From NCBI GenBank assembly GCA_016125335.1, contig WGLY01000001.1, positions 120,494 to 184,493 of the forward strand: 64,000 nucleotides of DNA. Direction: 5' to 3'. Below, one piece after another: positions 52,812-62,004 of the stretch (positions are counted from its first letter, which is position 1; each line of letters begins with the position of its first letter). Position numbers and translations under genes: made by a program. The notes below the pieces were generated by a model. The model ran no database searches. It was given only the letters and a program-made list of their open reading frames with translations, and had not been told where the DNA came from. This DNA comes from Frankiales bacterium (GTDB lineage Bacteria; Actinomycetota; Actinomycetes; S36-B12; CAIYMF01).

Positions 52812-55800
52812 CGCGTCACCACCCAGGGGTCGTGTGTTGGGGAGTCGGGGGAGGCCTCGGCTACGTACGGCTCGGGTCCTCGGATCCGCCCAGTTGCGTG
52901 GAGTTGGTCGGGTCGGGCCTGACCGGGTTCGACGGTGCTGGTCGGCGTCAGGCCGTGGTAGCGGTCGAGGAGTGCGAGGTCCGCGCCCCACTTCTGACGG
53001 TCGCTCGGGTTGGCGGGTGGTCCCTGCCATGGGGGCATCCAGCTGGGACGGGATGCGACGTCGGTTGTCGCGGAGGAGCTGAGCCGGTCACCGAGGAGGT
53101 CGTCGATCTCGCGGATCGCGTTGGCAACGGAGTCCGTGCTCTCTTGCGGGCGGATCGCGGCCGCGTCCTGAACTGGCCGGCCATCTTCGGCCCAGTCGAG
53201 TATGTCCCGCTCGAGTCTGCGCTCTGGGGCGGGCCGCTGCGACCCGTCGGTGGTCGACGCCGTGACGAGTTGCCCCGCCGTCTCCGCATCCGGTGATGTG
53301 GACTGGCCGTCGGCGTGGTCGAAGGAGGCGTGTTGGCCTTGCTCACGTGCTTGCTGGTCGGCGATGAGGGTGGTTCGGATGGGTGCAAGCCGTGCAAGAG
53401 AGGTCTCGTCGGCGTGGCGCTGCGCCAGGGTCTGGGTCGCGGAGAGCTCACCGCCGGTGGTGGCGAGGATCCGGGAGAGGATCTCCCGCGGGCCTGGTGC
53501 GCCGGCGGGGTCGGGGAGCTGGTCGCAGTCGGGGTCGACGGCGTCGGTGGCGACGTAGGCGTGGTTGGTGTTCCGGCCGCGGGTCATCGCGACGTAGAGG
53601 GCTTCGCGGGTCATGCCGGGGGTGGCCAGGACGTGGGCGTGGTCGACGGTGACGCCTTGGGCGCGGTGGATCGTCGTTGCGTATCCGAGCTCGACATGCT
53701 CTGCGGCGTAGTCGGCGGGCACGGTTATCACAGTTCGCTGCTCGCTCCTCGGGTGATGCGTGCCGGGCACGGCGGGGGTCAGGGTGAGGGCTCCGTCGGG
53801 GTGGGTGGCGGTGATGGTCCAGCGGGCTCCGTTGCGGACGTGCCCGCCGCCGGGGACGTGTAGGCGGCGGTTGTTGCGCCGGGTGAGCACGGTGTCCCCG
53901 ACTGCGACGGTGACGCCGCCGCCTGCGGGGATGCCGTCGCGTGCGACGTGCCCGGTGGTGACGAGGTCGTCGTGCGCGCGGGCGTTGAGGGCGTCGACGG
54001 TGTGGGCGTCGGTGGCGAGCAGGACCGCGGACTGTCCGGTCTGGGTGTGGCGCTGCCAGGCCTGGTAGGCGGCTTCGACCATGGTGTCGGCCTCGCCGGC
54101 GTGGATTCGGTCGTGGGTGGCGTAGGTGTCTACGACGGTGGGGTGACCGTGGCGCAGGAGCCGGGATGCGCCGGCTTCCCAGCGGTGCCGGAACCGCCAC
54201 AGGGACCTCAGCTCGCGGGCGGTGCCGTGTTCGGCGAGGAGCCCGAACGCACCGCCGGCGTCGACGGCGGAGAGCTGGCGGTGGTCGCCGACGAGGAGCA
54301 CCTTGGCGCCGGCGGCGGTGGCTTGAGCGGTGAGGGTGTCGAGGGTGAAGGTGCCGGCCAGTGAGGCCTCGTCGACGATGAGGAGCTGCCCGGGTCGCAG
54401 CGCCCAGAGGGCTTGCTCGCGTTCCAGGGCGAGGGTGGCCTCGCCCATGGTGCGCAGCGCGGCCATGTCGCCGGCGGCGACGGCGCGTTCGCGGCGTGCG
54501 GTGAGCCCGTCGAGGATCGCGGTGCGGGTCAGGGCGCCGGGGCCGGCGGTTTCGTGGAGCCACTTGGCGGTGTTCTCGCAGCCGATGTGCAGGGCGTCGG
54601 CGAGCTCGTGCGCGGCGGTGGCGGAGGGGGCCAGTCCGATGACGGAGCCGTGGCCGTAGGTGGTCTCCCAGGCGGAGCGCAGGGCGCGCAGTGTGGTGGT
54701 CTTCCCGGTGCCGGCGGGTCCGACCAGGACCTCGAGTCGACGCCCGGAGGTCGCGATGGCGATGATCGCGTCGACCTGGTCGTCGGCGAGCCGCACCGGT
54801 GCACCACCGGGGTCGCGGGCGGGCTGCGCGCTGCTCTCGATGCGGCGTGCGGTGGCCTCGCTCGCGGTCGGGGCACCGGGGTCGGTGGTGGCGTGCAGGA
54901 GGCGTTGTTCGGCGTCGAGGATGCGCTGGTGAGTGAAGGCGTCCTCACCGGGGCGGGCGAAGACGCTGGTCCCGTCGCGGCGGCGGTAGCCGGCGGGGAC
55001 GGTGAACACCTCACCGGGATCCAATGCCACGCAGGTGGCCAGGGCGGCGTCGATGACCCGGTCGTGCAGGGCGTGGCGTTCCGCGGGTGTGGCCAGGCGC
55101 AGCCCGCGGGTGGTGCGGGCGGCCTCGGCGAGCAGGTTCCACCGGGTCCAGGTCGACCGTCTGGCCATCACCGCGTCCAACGTCTCACCGGCTAGCCGGG
55201 CCACCACCGGTTCGGACAGGTCGCCTGCGCGCAGACCGCGACGTGCGGCACGTCCGCGCCGTGAACCACCCAGCGCGGCGTCGGTGAGCTGGGCGGGGGT
55301 GCGCCCGGTCAGGCGGGCGGCCCGGTCACGCCAGGACCGGAGCAGCTCGATGAGGGGGTGCGCGGTCTTCTCGGGGCGGGTGGCGCGGGTGGCGCGCTGA
55401 CGCAGCTGCAGGATCTCCACCCGGCTGGGTCCGCGCCCGTGGGTGGCGTGGAAGTCGACGACGGCGTCCTGTAGTGCGGCACCGATGCCAGCGGAGCGGG
55501 TGGAGAACTCCGTCAGCAGCTCGTCGCCGACACCGTCGACCTCGAACGCCGGGGTCCGCCGGGGTCCGCGCGGTCGCCACGACCAGCTCACCGGCAGGTC
55601 GCGGGCCAGGTGGTCGGCCAGGAGGTTGTCGTAGACCTCGGAGACGGCGACGACCGCGTGGTGCAGGGCGCGGGAGTCGACCGAGCGCCACCCGCCGTCG
55701 GGGCCTTGGACCTTATTCGCGATGACGACGTGGGTGTGCAGGTTCGGGTCACCGGTGCGGGTGTCCCAGTGGTCGAACGCGGCGGCGATCATGCCCCGGG

Positions 55801-56395
55801 TTGGGACCTGGGCGCAGGAGCGTTGCCCGACCCGGGTGAACAGGCCCCGGTCCTCCACCAACACCAACGCCTCGTCCACCGCAGCCCGGTGCGCGGCGAC
55901 GACAGCGGCCTGGGTCTTGGGGTCGGCAAGCGCCCACAGGACGCTGGCGGACTTGGGAGCGGTGAAGGTCAGGTCGAACCCGGCCACCGCGACCCGGGTC
56001 CGGCGCGCCGTCTCGATCTCGGTGACCTTGGCCACCGCAGACGCCCGCGCCTCGGCGTCCATGCCGTCGGGGAGGGCCGCGCAGCGGTCGGTGATCCGCT
56101 GGGCCAGGGTCCGGAACGTCGGGTACCCGCGACCCAACGGCTCCCCGGTGATCGGGTCGCGACCGGCCCCGAAGACCGCGCTCATGGCGTCTTCGGTCAC
56201 CGCCGTCCCGGGCCTGATCCCGGTGCCATCGCCGAGGCCGTCCAGGCCGGTGCCGAGCCAGCGACCTGGCGGGTAGCCGGCGTCGGTGTAGTACGCGGTC
56301 AGCGGGGTCGCCGGGTCGCGCTCCACGTCGCCGCACGCGGTGTGGCGCAGCAGGTACCGGTAGCCCGCGCCGGCCGAGAGCCGGTGCAGCGACAT
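52808..56395 (-). CDS. MobF-family relaxase-helicase (TraA-like)
   Basis: A 1,195-residue enzyme that nicks and unwinds the element for transfer. N-terminal relaxase: Tyr12/Tyr14 in MSLHRLSAGAGYRYLLRH and the metal site FDHWDTRTGDPNLHTHVV (His209, His220, His222). C-terminal RecD-like helicase: VLVGPAGTGKTTTLRAL, LLIVDEASLAGTF, VLLVGDHRQLSAVDAGGAF and TIHRAQGVTVDHAHVLATPG. I start at ATG 56395; the open frame extends upstream but without relaxase features and past the promoter at 56462. DUF4913 follows in the same operon. Confidence 0.92.
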   Translation of the reverse strand: MSLHRLSAGAGYRYLLRHTACGDVERDPATPLTAYYTDAGYPPGRWLGTGLDGLGDGTGIRPGTAVTEDAMSAVFGAGRDPITGEPLGRGYPTFRTLAQRITDRCAALPDGMDAEARASAVAKVTEIETARRTRVAVAGFDLTFTAPKSASVLWALADPKTQAAVVAAHRAAVDEALVLVEDRGLFTRVGQRSCAQVPTRGMIAAAFDHWDTRTGDPNLHTHVVIANKVQGPDGGWRSVDSRALHHAVVAVSEVYDNLLADHLARDLPVSWSWRPRGPRRTPAFEVDGVGDELLTEFSTRSAGIGAALQDAVVDFHATHGRGPSRVEILQLRQRATRATRPEKTAHPLIELLRSWRDRAARLTGRTPAQLTDAALGGSRRGRAARRGLRAGDLSEPVVARLAGETLDAVMARRSTWTRWNLLAEAARTTRGLRLATPAERHALHDRVIDAALATCVALDPGEVFTVPAGYRRRDGTSVFARPGEDAFTHQRILDAEQRLLHATTDPGAPTASEATARRIESSAQPARDPGGAPVRLADDQVDAIIAIATSGRRLEVLVGPAGTGKTTTLRALRSAWETTYGHGSVIGLAPSATAAHELADALHIGCENTAKWLHETAGPGALTRTAILDGLTARRERAVAAGDMAALRTMGEATLALEREQALWALRPGQLLIVDEASLAGTFTLDTLTAQATAAGAKVLLVGDHRQLSAVDAGGAFGLLAEHGTARELRSLWRFRHRWEAGASRLLRHGHPTVVDTYATHDRIHAGEADTMVEAAYQAWQRHTQTGQSAVLLATDAHTVDALNARAHDDLVTTGHVARDGIPAGGGVTVAVGDTVLTRRNNRRLHVPGGGHVRNGARWTITATHPDGALTLTPAVPGTHHPRSEQRTVITVPADYAAEHVELGYATTIHRAQGVTVDHAHVLATPGMTREALYVAMTRGRNTNHAYVATDAVDPDCDQLPDPAGAPGPREILSRILATTGGELSATQTLAQRHADETSLARLAPIRTTLIADQQAREQGQHASFDHADGQSTSPDAETAGQLVTASTTDGSQRPAPERRLERDILDWAEDGRPVQDAAAIRPQESTDSVANAIREIDDLLGDRLSSSATTDVASRPSWMPPWQGPPANPSDRQKWGADLALLDRYHGLTPTSTVEPGQARPDQLHATGRIRGPEPYVAEASPDSPTHDPWVVTR

Positions 56396-56461
56396 CACGA
56401 CGAACCACCTCGCATGACGAGCGCGAAGCGGCCGTCGAGGTCGCTCGCGGAAGTAGTCCCC

Positions 56462-56504
56462 ATATCTGGAGGAGTGCACGACAGGGGGGTCAAACCGGGG
56501 TCGC
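56462..56504 (-). promoter_or_regulatory. Element promoter module, copy 2 (relaxase operon)
   Basis: Minus strand: ACCCCGGTTTGACCCCCC, GTGCACTCCTCC, AGATAT. TTGACC (56488-56493) and AGATAT (56462-56467) are 20 bases apart. Transcription would start about 60 bases before the relaxase ATG. Back to back with copy 3. Confidence 0.7.
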
Positions 56505-56559
56505 GCGCCACCGAGTTCCGCAGGAGCCAGACGAGTCCGAACAAATGATCTTGATCGGC

Positions 56560-56599
56560 ACCCCGGTTTGAGGGGGTGCTTCTGCACTCCTCCTAGTAG
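56560..56599 (+). promoter_or_regulatory. Element promoter module, copy 3 (unknown two-gene operon)
   Basis: ACCCCGGTTTGAGGGGG, TGCACTCCTCC, TAGTAG. TTGAGG (56568-56573) and TAGTAG (56594-56599) are 20 bases apart, as in the other copies; the C-run after TTGA is replaced by a G-run. The 74 bases between the -35 boxes of copies 2 and 3 are a likely place for a regulator or for oriT. Confidence 0.65.
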
Positions 56600-56714
56600 G
56601 GGGCGAGTTGCCCACCGCGGGTGCTCACGGTCGAGCGCGAGGTGGGTGACGGGTCCACGTTCGAGACATCGAGGACTGGCCGGCGGGGTCTGTCCCGCAG
56701 GAGAGGAGCTCGTC

Positions 56715-57146
56715 ATGACGGTGCCGTGGACGACGACGGCGGGGGTCTTGGTCGATCGGGTCGAACCGGGGATGGCGGGGTTGTGGTCGCTGATCCGCAC
56801 CGCGCAACGCGGTGTGCTGCGCTGCGCAACCGACGCGGAGCTGGATCGGGACCTGGCCTTCACGTTCGCCGCGATGGACCTCGGCGAGGCGCTCGAGGAC
56901 CTCGAGTGGGTCCACCCCGACCTGGCCGCGGATGCCGTCACGGTCGACCTCGGGGAACTGCCCGGAGACGACGTCGGGGACGCCCGCACCGCGCTGGGCC
57001 TGCTGCTGACCGGGGGACTGGACGCCGCGGTACGGATGCTGCGCGAGCATCCCGAGGCGTTGGACACCGCGGACGTGCTCTGCCTGGCCCGCACCGCCCA
57101 CCAGCTCGCCGCCACGCACCGTCGGCTCACCGGTCGCCCGTCATGA
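56715..57146 (+). CDS. Unknown mobile-element protein
   Basis: A 143-residue, acidic, mostly helical protein (WSLIRTAQRGVLRCATDAEL, FAAMDLGEALEDLEWVHPDL, LLLTGGLDAAVRMLREHPEA). No known motif. ATG 56715 has AGGAG 6 bases upstream. It is transcribed from promoter copy 3 away from the relaxase and is co-translated with the next gene (ATGA overlap). Position suggests a role in transfer or replication of the element. Confidence 0.7.
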   Translation: MTVPWTTTAGVLVDRVEPGMAGLWSLIRTAQRGVLRCATDAELDRDLAFTFAAMDLGEALEDLEWVHPDLAADAVTVDLGELPGDDVGDARTALGLLLTGGLDAAVRMLREHPEALDTADVLCLARTAHQLAATHRRLTGRPS

Positions 57147-58543
57147 CCGCGATCACCGGAAGGACCACCTACCGCCAGCTCACCAGCCTGGCCGCCCGGC
57201 AGGTCGCGACCGCCTCGACGGCCCTCACCAGCGAGTGGTTCGCCGACGCGGCGTCCGCGAGGGCGAACCTCGAGGCGTACTGGAGGCTGCTGGGCGCGAT
57301 CCACGGCCACGCCTGGCAGCTGGCCGGCGGCACCCGCCGAGTCGAAGGGATCACCGCGTCGACCACCCCGGAGCCCGCCGACCGGGCCGCGGTCCGGTTC
57401 ATCGACACCCTCGCCCGGGCCGCACGCCACTCCCCGGACTGGGACCCAGCGGCAGCGACAGACTGTGCCGGCGCTTCGTGGCTGTCCGCGGCCCGCGCGC
57501 TCGGGACCGCGAACGACCTACTCGCGACCCACCGTGATCCGCACGGGCAGCTGCGCTCACCCGACGGCGTGCTGCTCGAGGATCCCCGCTTCCGCGCCGC
57601 CGGGTACGCGACCCTGGCGGACCTGGCCATCACGGTCGCCGCAGCCGACCGGGACCTGGCCCTGCGCTCTGGCCAGGCCGGCGTCCCCTGGCGCGAGGTC
57701 GCCCGGCGCCTTCCCGACCTCGAGGACATGGCGTCCACGGCCAGGGACCTGGCCCGCGAATCGACCCTGGCCACCGGAGGACGGACCCGTGACGCCGACC
57801 TGGTCACGGCTCGCCCGGGCATCCGCACCGGCGACCCGGTCCTCGAGCTCGGCGACCGCATCGACCGACTCCGCCAGAACGCGTGGCAACTCACCCACCA
57901 ACCCCACGTTGGCGTCGACTGCCTGACCGAGTACGCCGCCGCAGCGGTGATCGTCAATACCCATATCGCCGCCCACCTGGCCATGGACGCCGCAGAGCCC
58001 GGCGAGGAACCCCCAGTCCATTCCATGGCCCGTCGGGCTCGGGACGCCCGCGCAGTGTGGGCGCAGATCCACCTGGAACTACGCGAGCTGCGGACCGCCA
58101 CACCTGGATCGGTCGCCCTCCGGCGCGAGGTGGCGGCGGTGCGTGATCTGTGTCAAACCGTCATGCCCCTCCGTCGCGACGCGGCCGGTGTCCACGCAAG
58201 CGGGCCGGCACGCGAGGTTCGTGCTCTGGCCCACGACACGGTGCGCGTCTTCACCCAGATCGCTGGCTGGAACGCCACCGTGTTCCGTGACCTCGCCGCC
58301 ACAGACCAGATCTACGCCCCGGGGCACAGGCTCACGGGGGAGCAAGTGAGCGAAAGCCCCGCCCTGGTGCGGGCCAAGCTCGATGACAGCCTCGTGCCCG
58401 TCCCCTTTGAACAGTTCCAATCGCTCGAGCGGTCCTACGGCCTCGCTCGCACAGTGCCGGACGATGAGATCTGGCCCCTGGCCACATCTGCCGACCCGAG
58501 CCAGCTCGCTACCCGGCGCACGCCTCTTGCAGGTAGGGGATAG
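57143..58543 (+). CDS. Unknown mobile-element protein, helical
   Basis: A 466-residue protein of almost entirely alpha-helical, Ala/Arg/Asp-rich sequence (TTYRQLTSLAARQVATASTA, DPRFRAAGYATLADLAITVA, AVWAQIHLELRELRTATPGS). No catalytic motif or membrane segment is visible. It follows the 143-residue protein in one operon from promoter copy 3. I do not recognise a family. Bases 58544-58663 after it show no gene. Confidence 0.7.
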   Translation: MTAITGRTTYRQLTSLAARQVATASTALTSEWFADAASARANLEAYWRLLGAIHGHAWQLAGGTRRVEGITASTTPEPADRAAVRFIDTLARAARHSPDWDPAAATDCAGASWLSAARALGTANDLLATHRDPHGQLRSPDGVLLEDPRFRAAGYATLADLAITVAAADRDLALRSGQAGVPWREVARRLPDLEDMASTARDLARESTLATGGRTRDADLVTARPGIRTGDPVLELGDRIDRLRQNAWQLTHQPHVGVDCLTEYAAAAVIVNTHIAAHLAMDAAEPGEEPPVHSMARRARDARAVWAQIHLELRELRTATPGSVALRREVAAVRDLCQTVMPLRRDAAGVHASGPAREVRALAHDTVRVFTQIAGWNATVFRDLAATDQIYAPGHRLTGEQVSESPALVRAKLDDSLVPVPFEQFQSLERSYGLARTVPDDEIWPLATSADPSQLATRRTPLAGRG

Positions 58544-58663
58544 CGGGTATCGGATTCATTCTCAACTCGCCGAACGGACCAGACGTCCAGGGCAATACCG
58601 GACAGCGAAAACGATGTAAACGGCTTTCGAGGACTCGTCGCGCCGGGTCGTTTCGCAACTGGT

Positions 58664-59806
58664 CTACTCCACTTCGCCCGGCAGAGGCTGGAACGGACCG
58701 TCCGTAGGCACGGCTGACGGTGGGAGAGTCGTGAGGAGCAACTCCTGCTTGGGGCCGCGACCGCGACCCGAGGAAGCTGTGTAGTTCAGTGTCACGAGAC
58801 GCTTCGAGACGGGCCAGCCGTGAACGCCAAACAGCGGGTTAGAACGCATCCGATGGAAGCCAAAGTGGCTGGCCTGCAGGAGTTCAGGATGGTGGTCGTA
58901 GGACAGAATCCAGCGGTACCGGGCTGACTCCCTAAGGTAGTCAGCGAGTCGAATGTGGTCGAAGCCCTTGGAAGCTTCGGGCAGCGCGTAAAGCCGCTCA
59001 GACTTCTCAAAGTAGGGCGGGTCCAGGTAGGCCACGACGTTGTCGGGCAAGAGTGTCTTGTAGCGGGACGCCACCTCATCCAGCGTCACGCGCCAGTCTG
59101 AGCACCAAACGTCGAGGATCCTGCCTGTGTCGTACAGGTGACCGACGAGGCGTAGCCGCTCTGCCAACGCATCGGGAGAGAACCGGCAGCCGATGGTGTA
59201 CACGGAGGCCTGACTTCTCCCGCCGAGCGGGCCGGCCCGACCGTGGAGGATCCCCGAGAAAGTGGTGCGATTGAGAAAGAGGCACTTCACGGCCAGCTCG
59301 AAGCGCTCGGACCCGCGTCGCATGCCTGCGCGGGGCGTCCAGCTCTTCCAGTAGTCCCATCGGTCGAGAGCGGTGTCGCCGCCAGGCGCGACGAAGTCGT
59401 GGTGCTCCTCCATCATCCGGGCGATAAGTGGCTCTGTCTGTGCGGCGGCTACCTGCCAGAACGACGAAACCATGGGGTCCGCGTCTGCTAGCAGCGCACG
59501 CTTCACGGCACCATTCGCCAACATGTGGAGGCTGGCGCTCGCACCGCCCGCGAATGGCTCGACGAGGAGGTCAACTTCGCGTGCGAGCAGGGCGTCGGCG
59601 TTGGCGAGCAGCTGTTGGAGAACCCGATTCAATCCTGCCTTGGCTCCTGGGTAGCGCAGCGGGCTGAGGTAGCGCGCGCTGGCTCCGGGATGATCGAGAT
59701 CGTCAAGTTGGAACTGGATCGGACGGGGGCGGGCATCGATCGCGGCGACGAGGCCGTGTTGGCCGCCGGTACCGACAGCCTGTTCGGCGCGTGCCACGCG
59801 AACCAT
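58664..59806 (-). CDS. Dam-like (D12 class) N6-adenine DNA methyltransferase
   Basis: A 380-residue protein. SPLRYPGAKAGLN (motif X-like, 48-60), LLVEPFAGGASASLHML (SAM site, 81-96) and LDPPYFEKSERLYAL (catalytic DPPY, 262-265) are in the order of D12-class enzymes such as Dam. ATG 59806 is chosen; the true start may be a later GTG, since sequence before the motif X region is not conserved. It is divergent from the HerA-like gene with a 157-base gap, and probably marks host DNA so that HerA-NurA spare it. Confidence 0.88.
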   Translation of the reverse strand: MVRVARAEQAVGTGGQHGLVAAIDARPRPIQFQLDDLDHPGASARYLSPLRYPGAKAGLNRVLQQLLANADALLAREVDLLVEPFAGGASASLHMLANGAVKRALLADADPMVSSFWQVAAAQTEPLIARMMEEHHDFVAPGGDTALDRWDYWKSWTPRAGMRRGSERFELAVKCLFLNRTTFSGILHGRAGPLGGRSQASVYTIGCRFSPDALAERLRLVGHLYDTGRILDVWCSDWRVTLDEVASRYKTLLPDNVVAYLDPPYFEKSERLYALPEASKGFDHIRLADYLRESARYRWILSYDHHPELLQASHFGFHRMRSNPLFGVHGWPVSKRLVTLNYTASSGRGRGPKQELLLTTLPPSAVPTDGPFQPLPGEVE

Positions 59807-59963
59807 TTGCCCGGACCCCTCCGCCGCCGATCGAGCGCCCAGCCTAGCGCTGACCACTGACGGTGGGGGCGCCAGCAGATCGTGGAGCCCATGAACCGGG
59901 CGCTGTCGGTCCGCGTGGCTAGCATCACGCAGGAGATCGGTGCAGAGCCACAAAAGGGGAATC

Positions 59964-62003
59964 ATGACGGACCTGACGCACACGGCACGGCTCGAGTCGT
60001 CGGTGCTCCACCAGTTGTTGCTGGCGGGTGCTCGCCCGATCGGTGGCGTGTACCACCTCGACTACCACACGGCGCTGGTCTCCACAGACGACAAGTGGAA
60101 GGCCGACGCGGGAGGTCTCGCGCAGCACAGTTTCCTCCTCGCAACGGTGATGCCGCTGGATCGACCAGGTGATCCGGAAGACGAAGAAGTGATGCTCCTC
60201 CGCATCGACGACACGTGCGTGCTGCCGCGGCAGACTGAGTTGATCGAAGTGCGCGAGTTCACCATGCGGCAGATGCTGACTGACGGCTCGTTGACGGTGG
60301 ACGCCCTCACCCAGCAGGAGATGCAGCGGTCAGGGCTTGAGTGCAAGATCCTCGGCACCTTCTACCAGACTGACACGCTCGGTGGTCGTGCCTTGCTCGA
60401 CTTCGGTGCGGACATCGACAACATCTATGCGGCAAGCCGATACCGCGTCTACAAACCGTCCCCAGCTGCGTTGTCGATCCTAGCTTCATACCCACAATTG
60501 ACCGAGGACGAAGTGCGCGCTGGGACGCTCCCTCACTTGCTGCAGATCGGGAGCGTTCGATACTCCTCCACACGGCGCCGGGCGCGCGATCACGGTGAGA
60601 ACGCGGTACCGGTCAGCGTTCGCGTGGCTGACTTCATCGAAATGAAGACGGCCGTGTTCGGAATGACTCGCATGGGCAAGTCCAACACGATGAAGACCCT
60701 CGCCGTGGCGACCTACCGGCACAGCAAACTGCTCAGCCAGCCAATCGGGCAACTGCTGTTTGATCCTCAAGGCGAGTACGCGAACCCCAACGAACAGGAT
60801 GACGACACCGCCCTCGTCCAACTGGGCGAAGACGTCGCGATTTACCGATTCGGAGCGACAGCGCGGGACGGTGATGGGGCTCGATCCCTGCAAATCAACT
60901 TCTATGACCCCGCGCAGATCGATGCAACGCAGCAGTTGATCGGCAGTGTGCTGGCCGGCTCAGCTTCGGGTGCCTACATCGACAACTTCATCGGTGCGGA
61001 ACTGTCCGATCCCCAGCCGGGCCCGGACGGGCAGGTCAATTACTCGCGGCAGAACCGCGCACGTAAGGCGCGATTGTGCTTCTACGCTTTGTTGGGGAAG
61101 GCCGGATTCGCGACTCCGACGAATGCCGTGTTCCAGACTGTGATGACCGCACCACTTGTGACGGCGTTCAACGGTGCGGACACGGGGTACACGATGACGT
61201 CTGGTGGTCGCGGAAGCGTCACTGTGCGGGGTGTCGATGCCGCTCAGGCGGTTGTGGACTGGCTGGTGGCGGAAGCTGAGAGTGGGAACGGCGACGCCTC
61301 GCGGTGGCTGGAGGACCCCTCAATCGACGCCGTCCTGGCCTTGTACAACCCGACGGGAAGCCGACTCGGCTGGCGATGGCTGCGGCGTTTGGCACCGTTC
61401 CATAGCCCACTCGCGACTGAGGACTACTCGGACCGGATCTATCGGGATCTCATCGGTGGTCGCGTCGTCATCGTCGACCTTTCACGCGGGACTGAGCAGG
61501 TCCTGCAGCTGCTCTCGGAGCGGATCATCAATCACATCCTCGCTCAAGCAACCGAACGCTTTACATCCGGCCAGGAGCCGCACCGGATGCAGATCGTCAT
61601 CGAAGAAGCCCACCGCCTCTTCGACCGCAAGGCGTATGACTCTGATAGTCCGAATCCATATGTGCGGCTCGCAAAGGAAGCGGCGAAACTGAAGATTGGG
61701 CTCATCTACGCCACGCAAGAGGTCACCGCAGTAGCGCCGGCGGTTCTGGCCAACACGAGCAATTGGATCGTCGCGCATCTCAACAACACGGACGAGATCC
61801 GCACGCTGTCGAAGTACTACGACTTCAAATCCTTCGAAGCTGCCATCCTGTCGGCCGAGGACCGGGGTTTCGTCCGCATGAAGACTCGCTCGGGCAAGTA
61901 CATCGTCCCAGTCCAGGTCGCGAAGTTCGATCGATCGATGATCAACGAGGCACGCGTCGAGGCCGGCCTGGATCCGTTGCCGCCAGCGACGAACGGGATT
62001 TAG
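59964..62003 (+). CDS. HerA-like FtsK/HerA-superfamily DNA translocase
   Basis: A 679-residue ATPase. An N-terminal HAS-barrel-like region (about 1-200) is followed by Walker A FGMTRMGKSNT (232-242), LLFDPQGEYANP, VVIVDLSRGTEQVLQLLSER and Walker B IVIEEAHRLF (544-553), then KLKIGLIYATQEVTAVAP. HerA forms hexamers that feed DNA to NurA. AGGGGA precedes ATG 59964. The nuclease gene starts 1 base after its stop. Confidence 0.88.
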   Translation: MTDLTHTARLESSVLHQLLLAGARPIGGVYHLDYHTALVSTDDKWKADAGGLAQHSFLLATVMPLDRPGDPEDEEVMLLRIDDTCVLPRQTELIEVREFTMRQMLTDGSLTVDALTQQEMQRSGLECKILGTFYQTDTLGGRALLDFGADIDNIYAASRYRVYKPSPAALSILASYPQLTEDEVRAGTLPHLLQIGSVRYSSTRRRARDHGENAVPVSVRVADFIEMKTAVFGMTRMGKSNTMKTLAVATYRHSKLLSQPIGQLLFDPQGEYANPNEQDDDTALVQLGEDVAIYRFGATARDGDGARSLQINFYDPAQIDATQQLIGSVLAGSASGAYIDNFIGAELSDPQPGPDGQVNYSRQNRARKARLCFYALLGKAGFATPTNAVFQTVMTAPLVTAFNGADTGYTMTSGGRGSVTVRGVDAAQAVVDWLVAEAESGNGDASRWLEDPSIDAVLALYNPTGSRLGWRWLRRLAPFHSPLATEDYSDRIYRDLIGGRVVIVDLSRGTEQVLQLLSERIINHILAQATERFTSGQEPHRMQIVIEEAHRLFDRKAYDSDSPNPYVRLAKEAAKLKIGLIYATQEVTAVAPAVLANTSNWIVAHLNNTDEIRTLSKYYDFKSFEAAILSAEDRGFVRMKTRSGKYIVPVQVAKFDRSMINEARVEAGLDPLPPATNGI

Positions 62004-62004
62004 C

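Noticed and set aside
54413..55195. 260-codon Gly/Ala-rich plus-strand frame
   Set aside because: PE_PGRS-like look comes only from being antisense to the relaxase helicase domain.
52808..57430. Relaxase frame open for 345 codons further upstream of 56395
   Set aside because: The extra part crosses both promoter copies and the opposite-strand gene at 56715, has no relaxase features, and MSLHRLSAGAGYRY is the normal start of this family.
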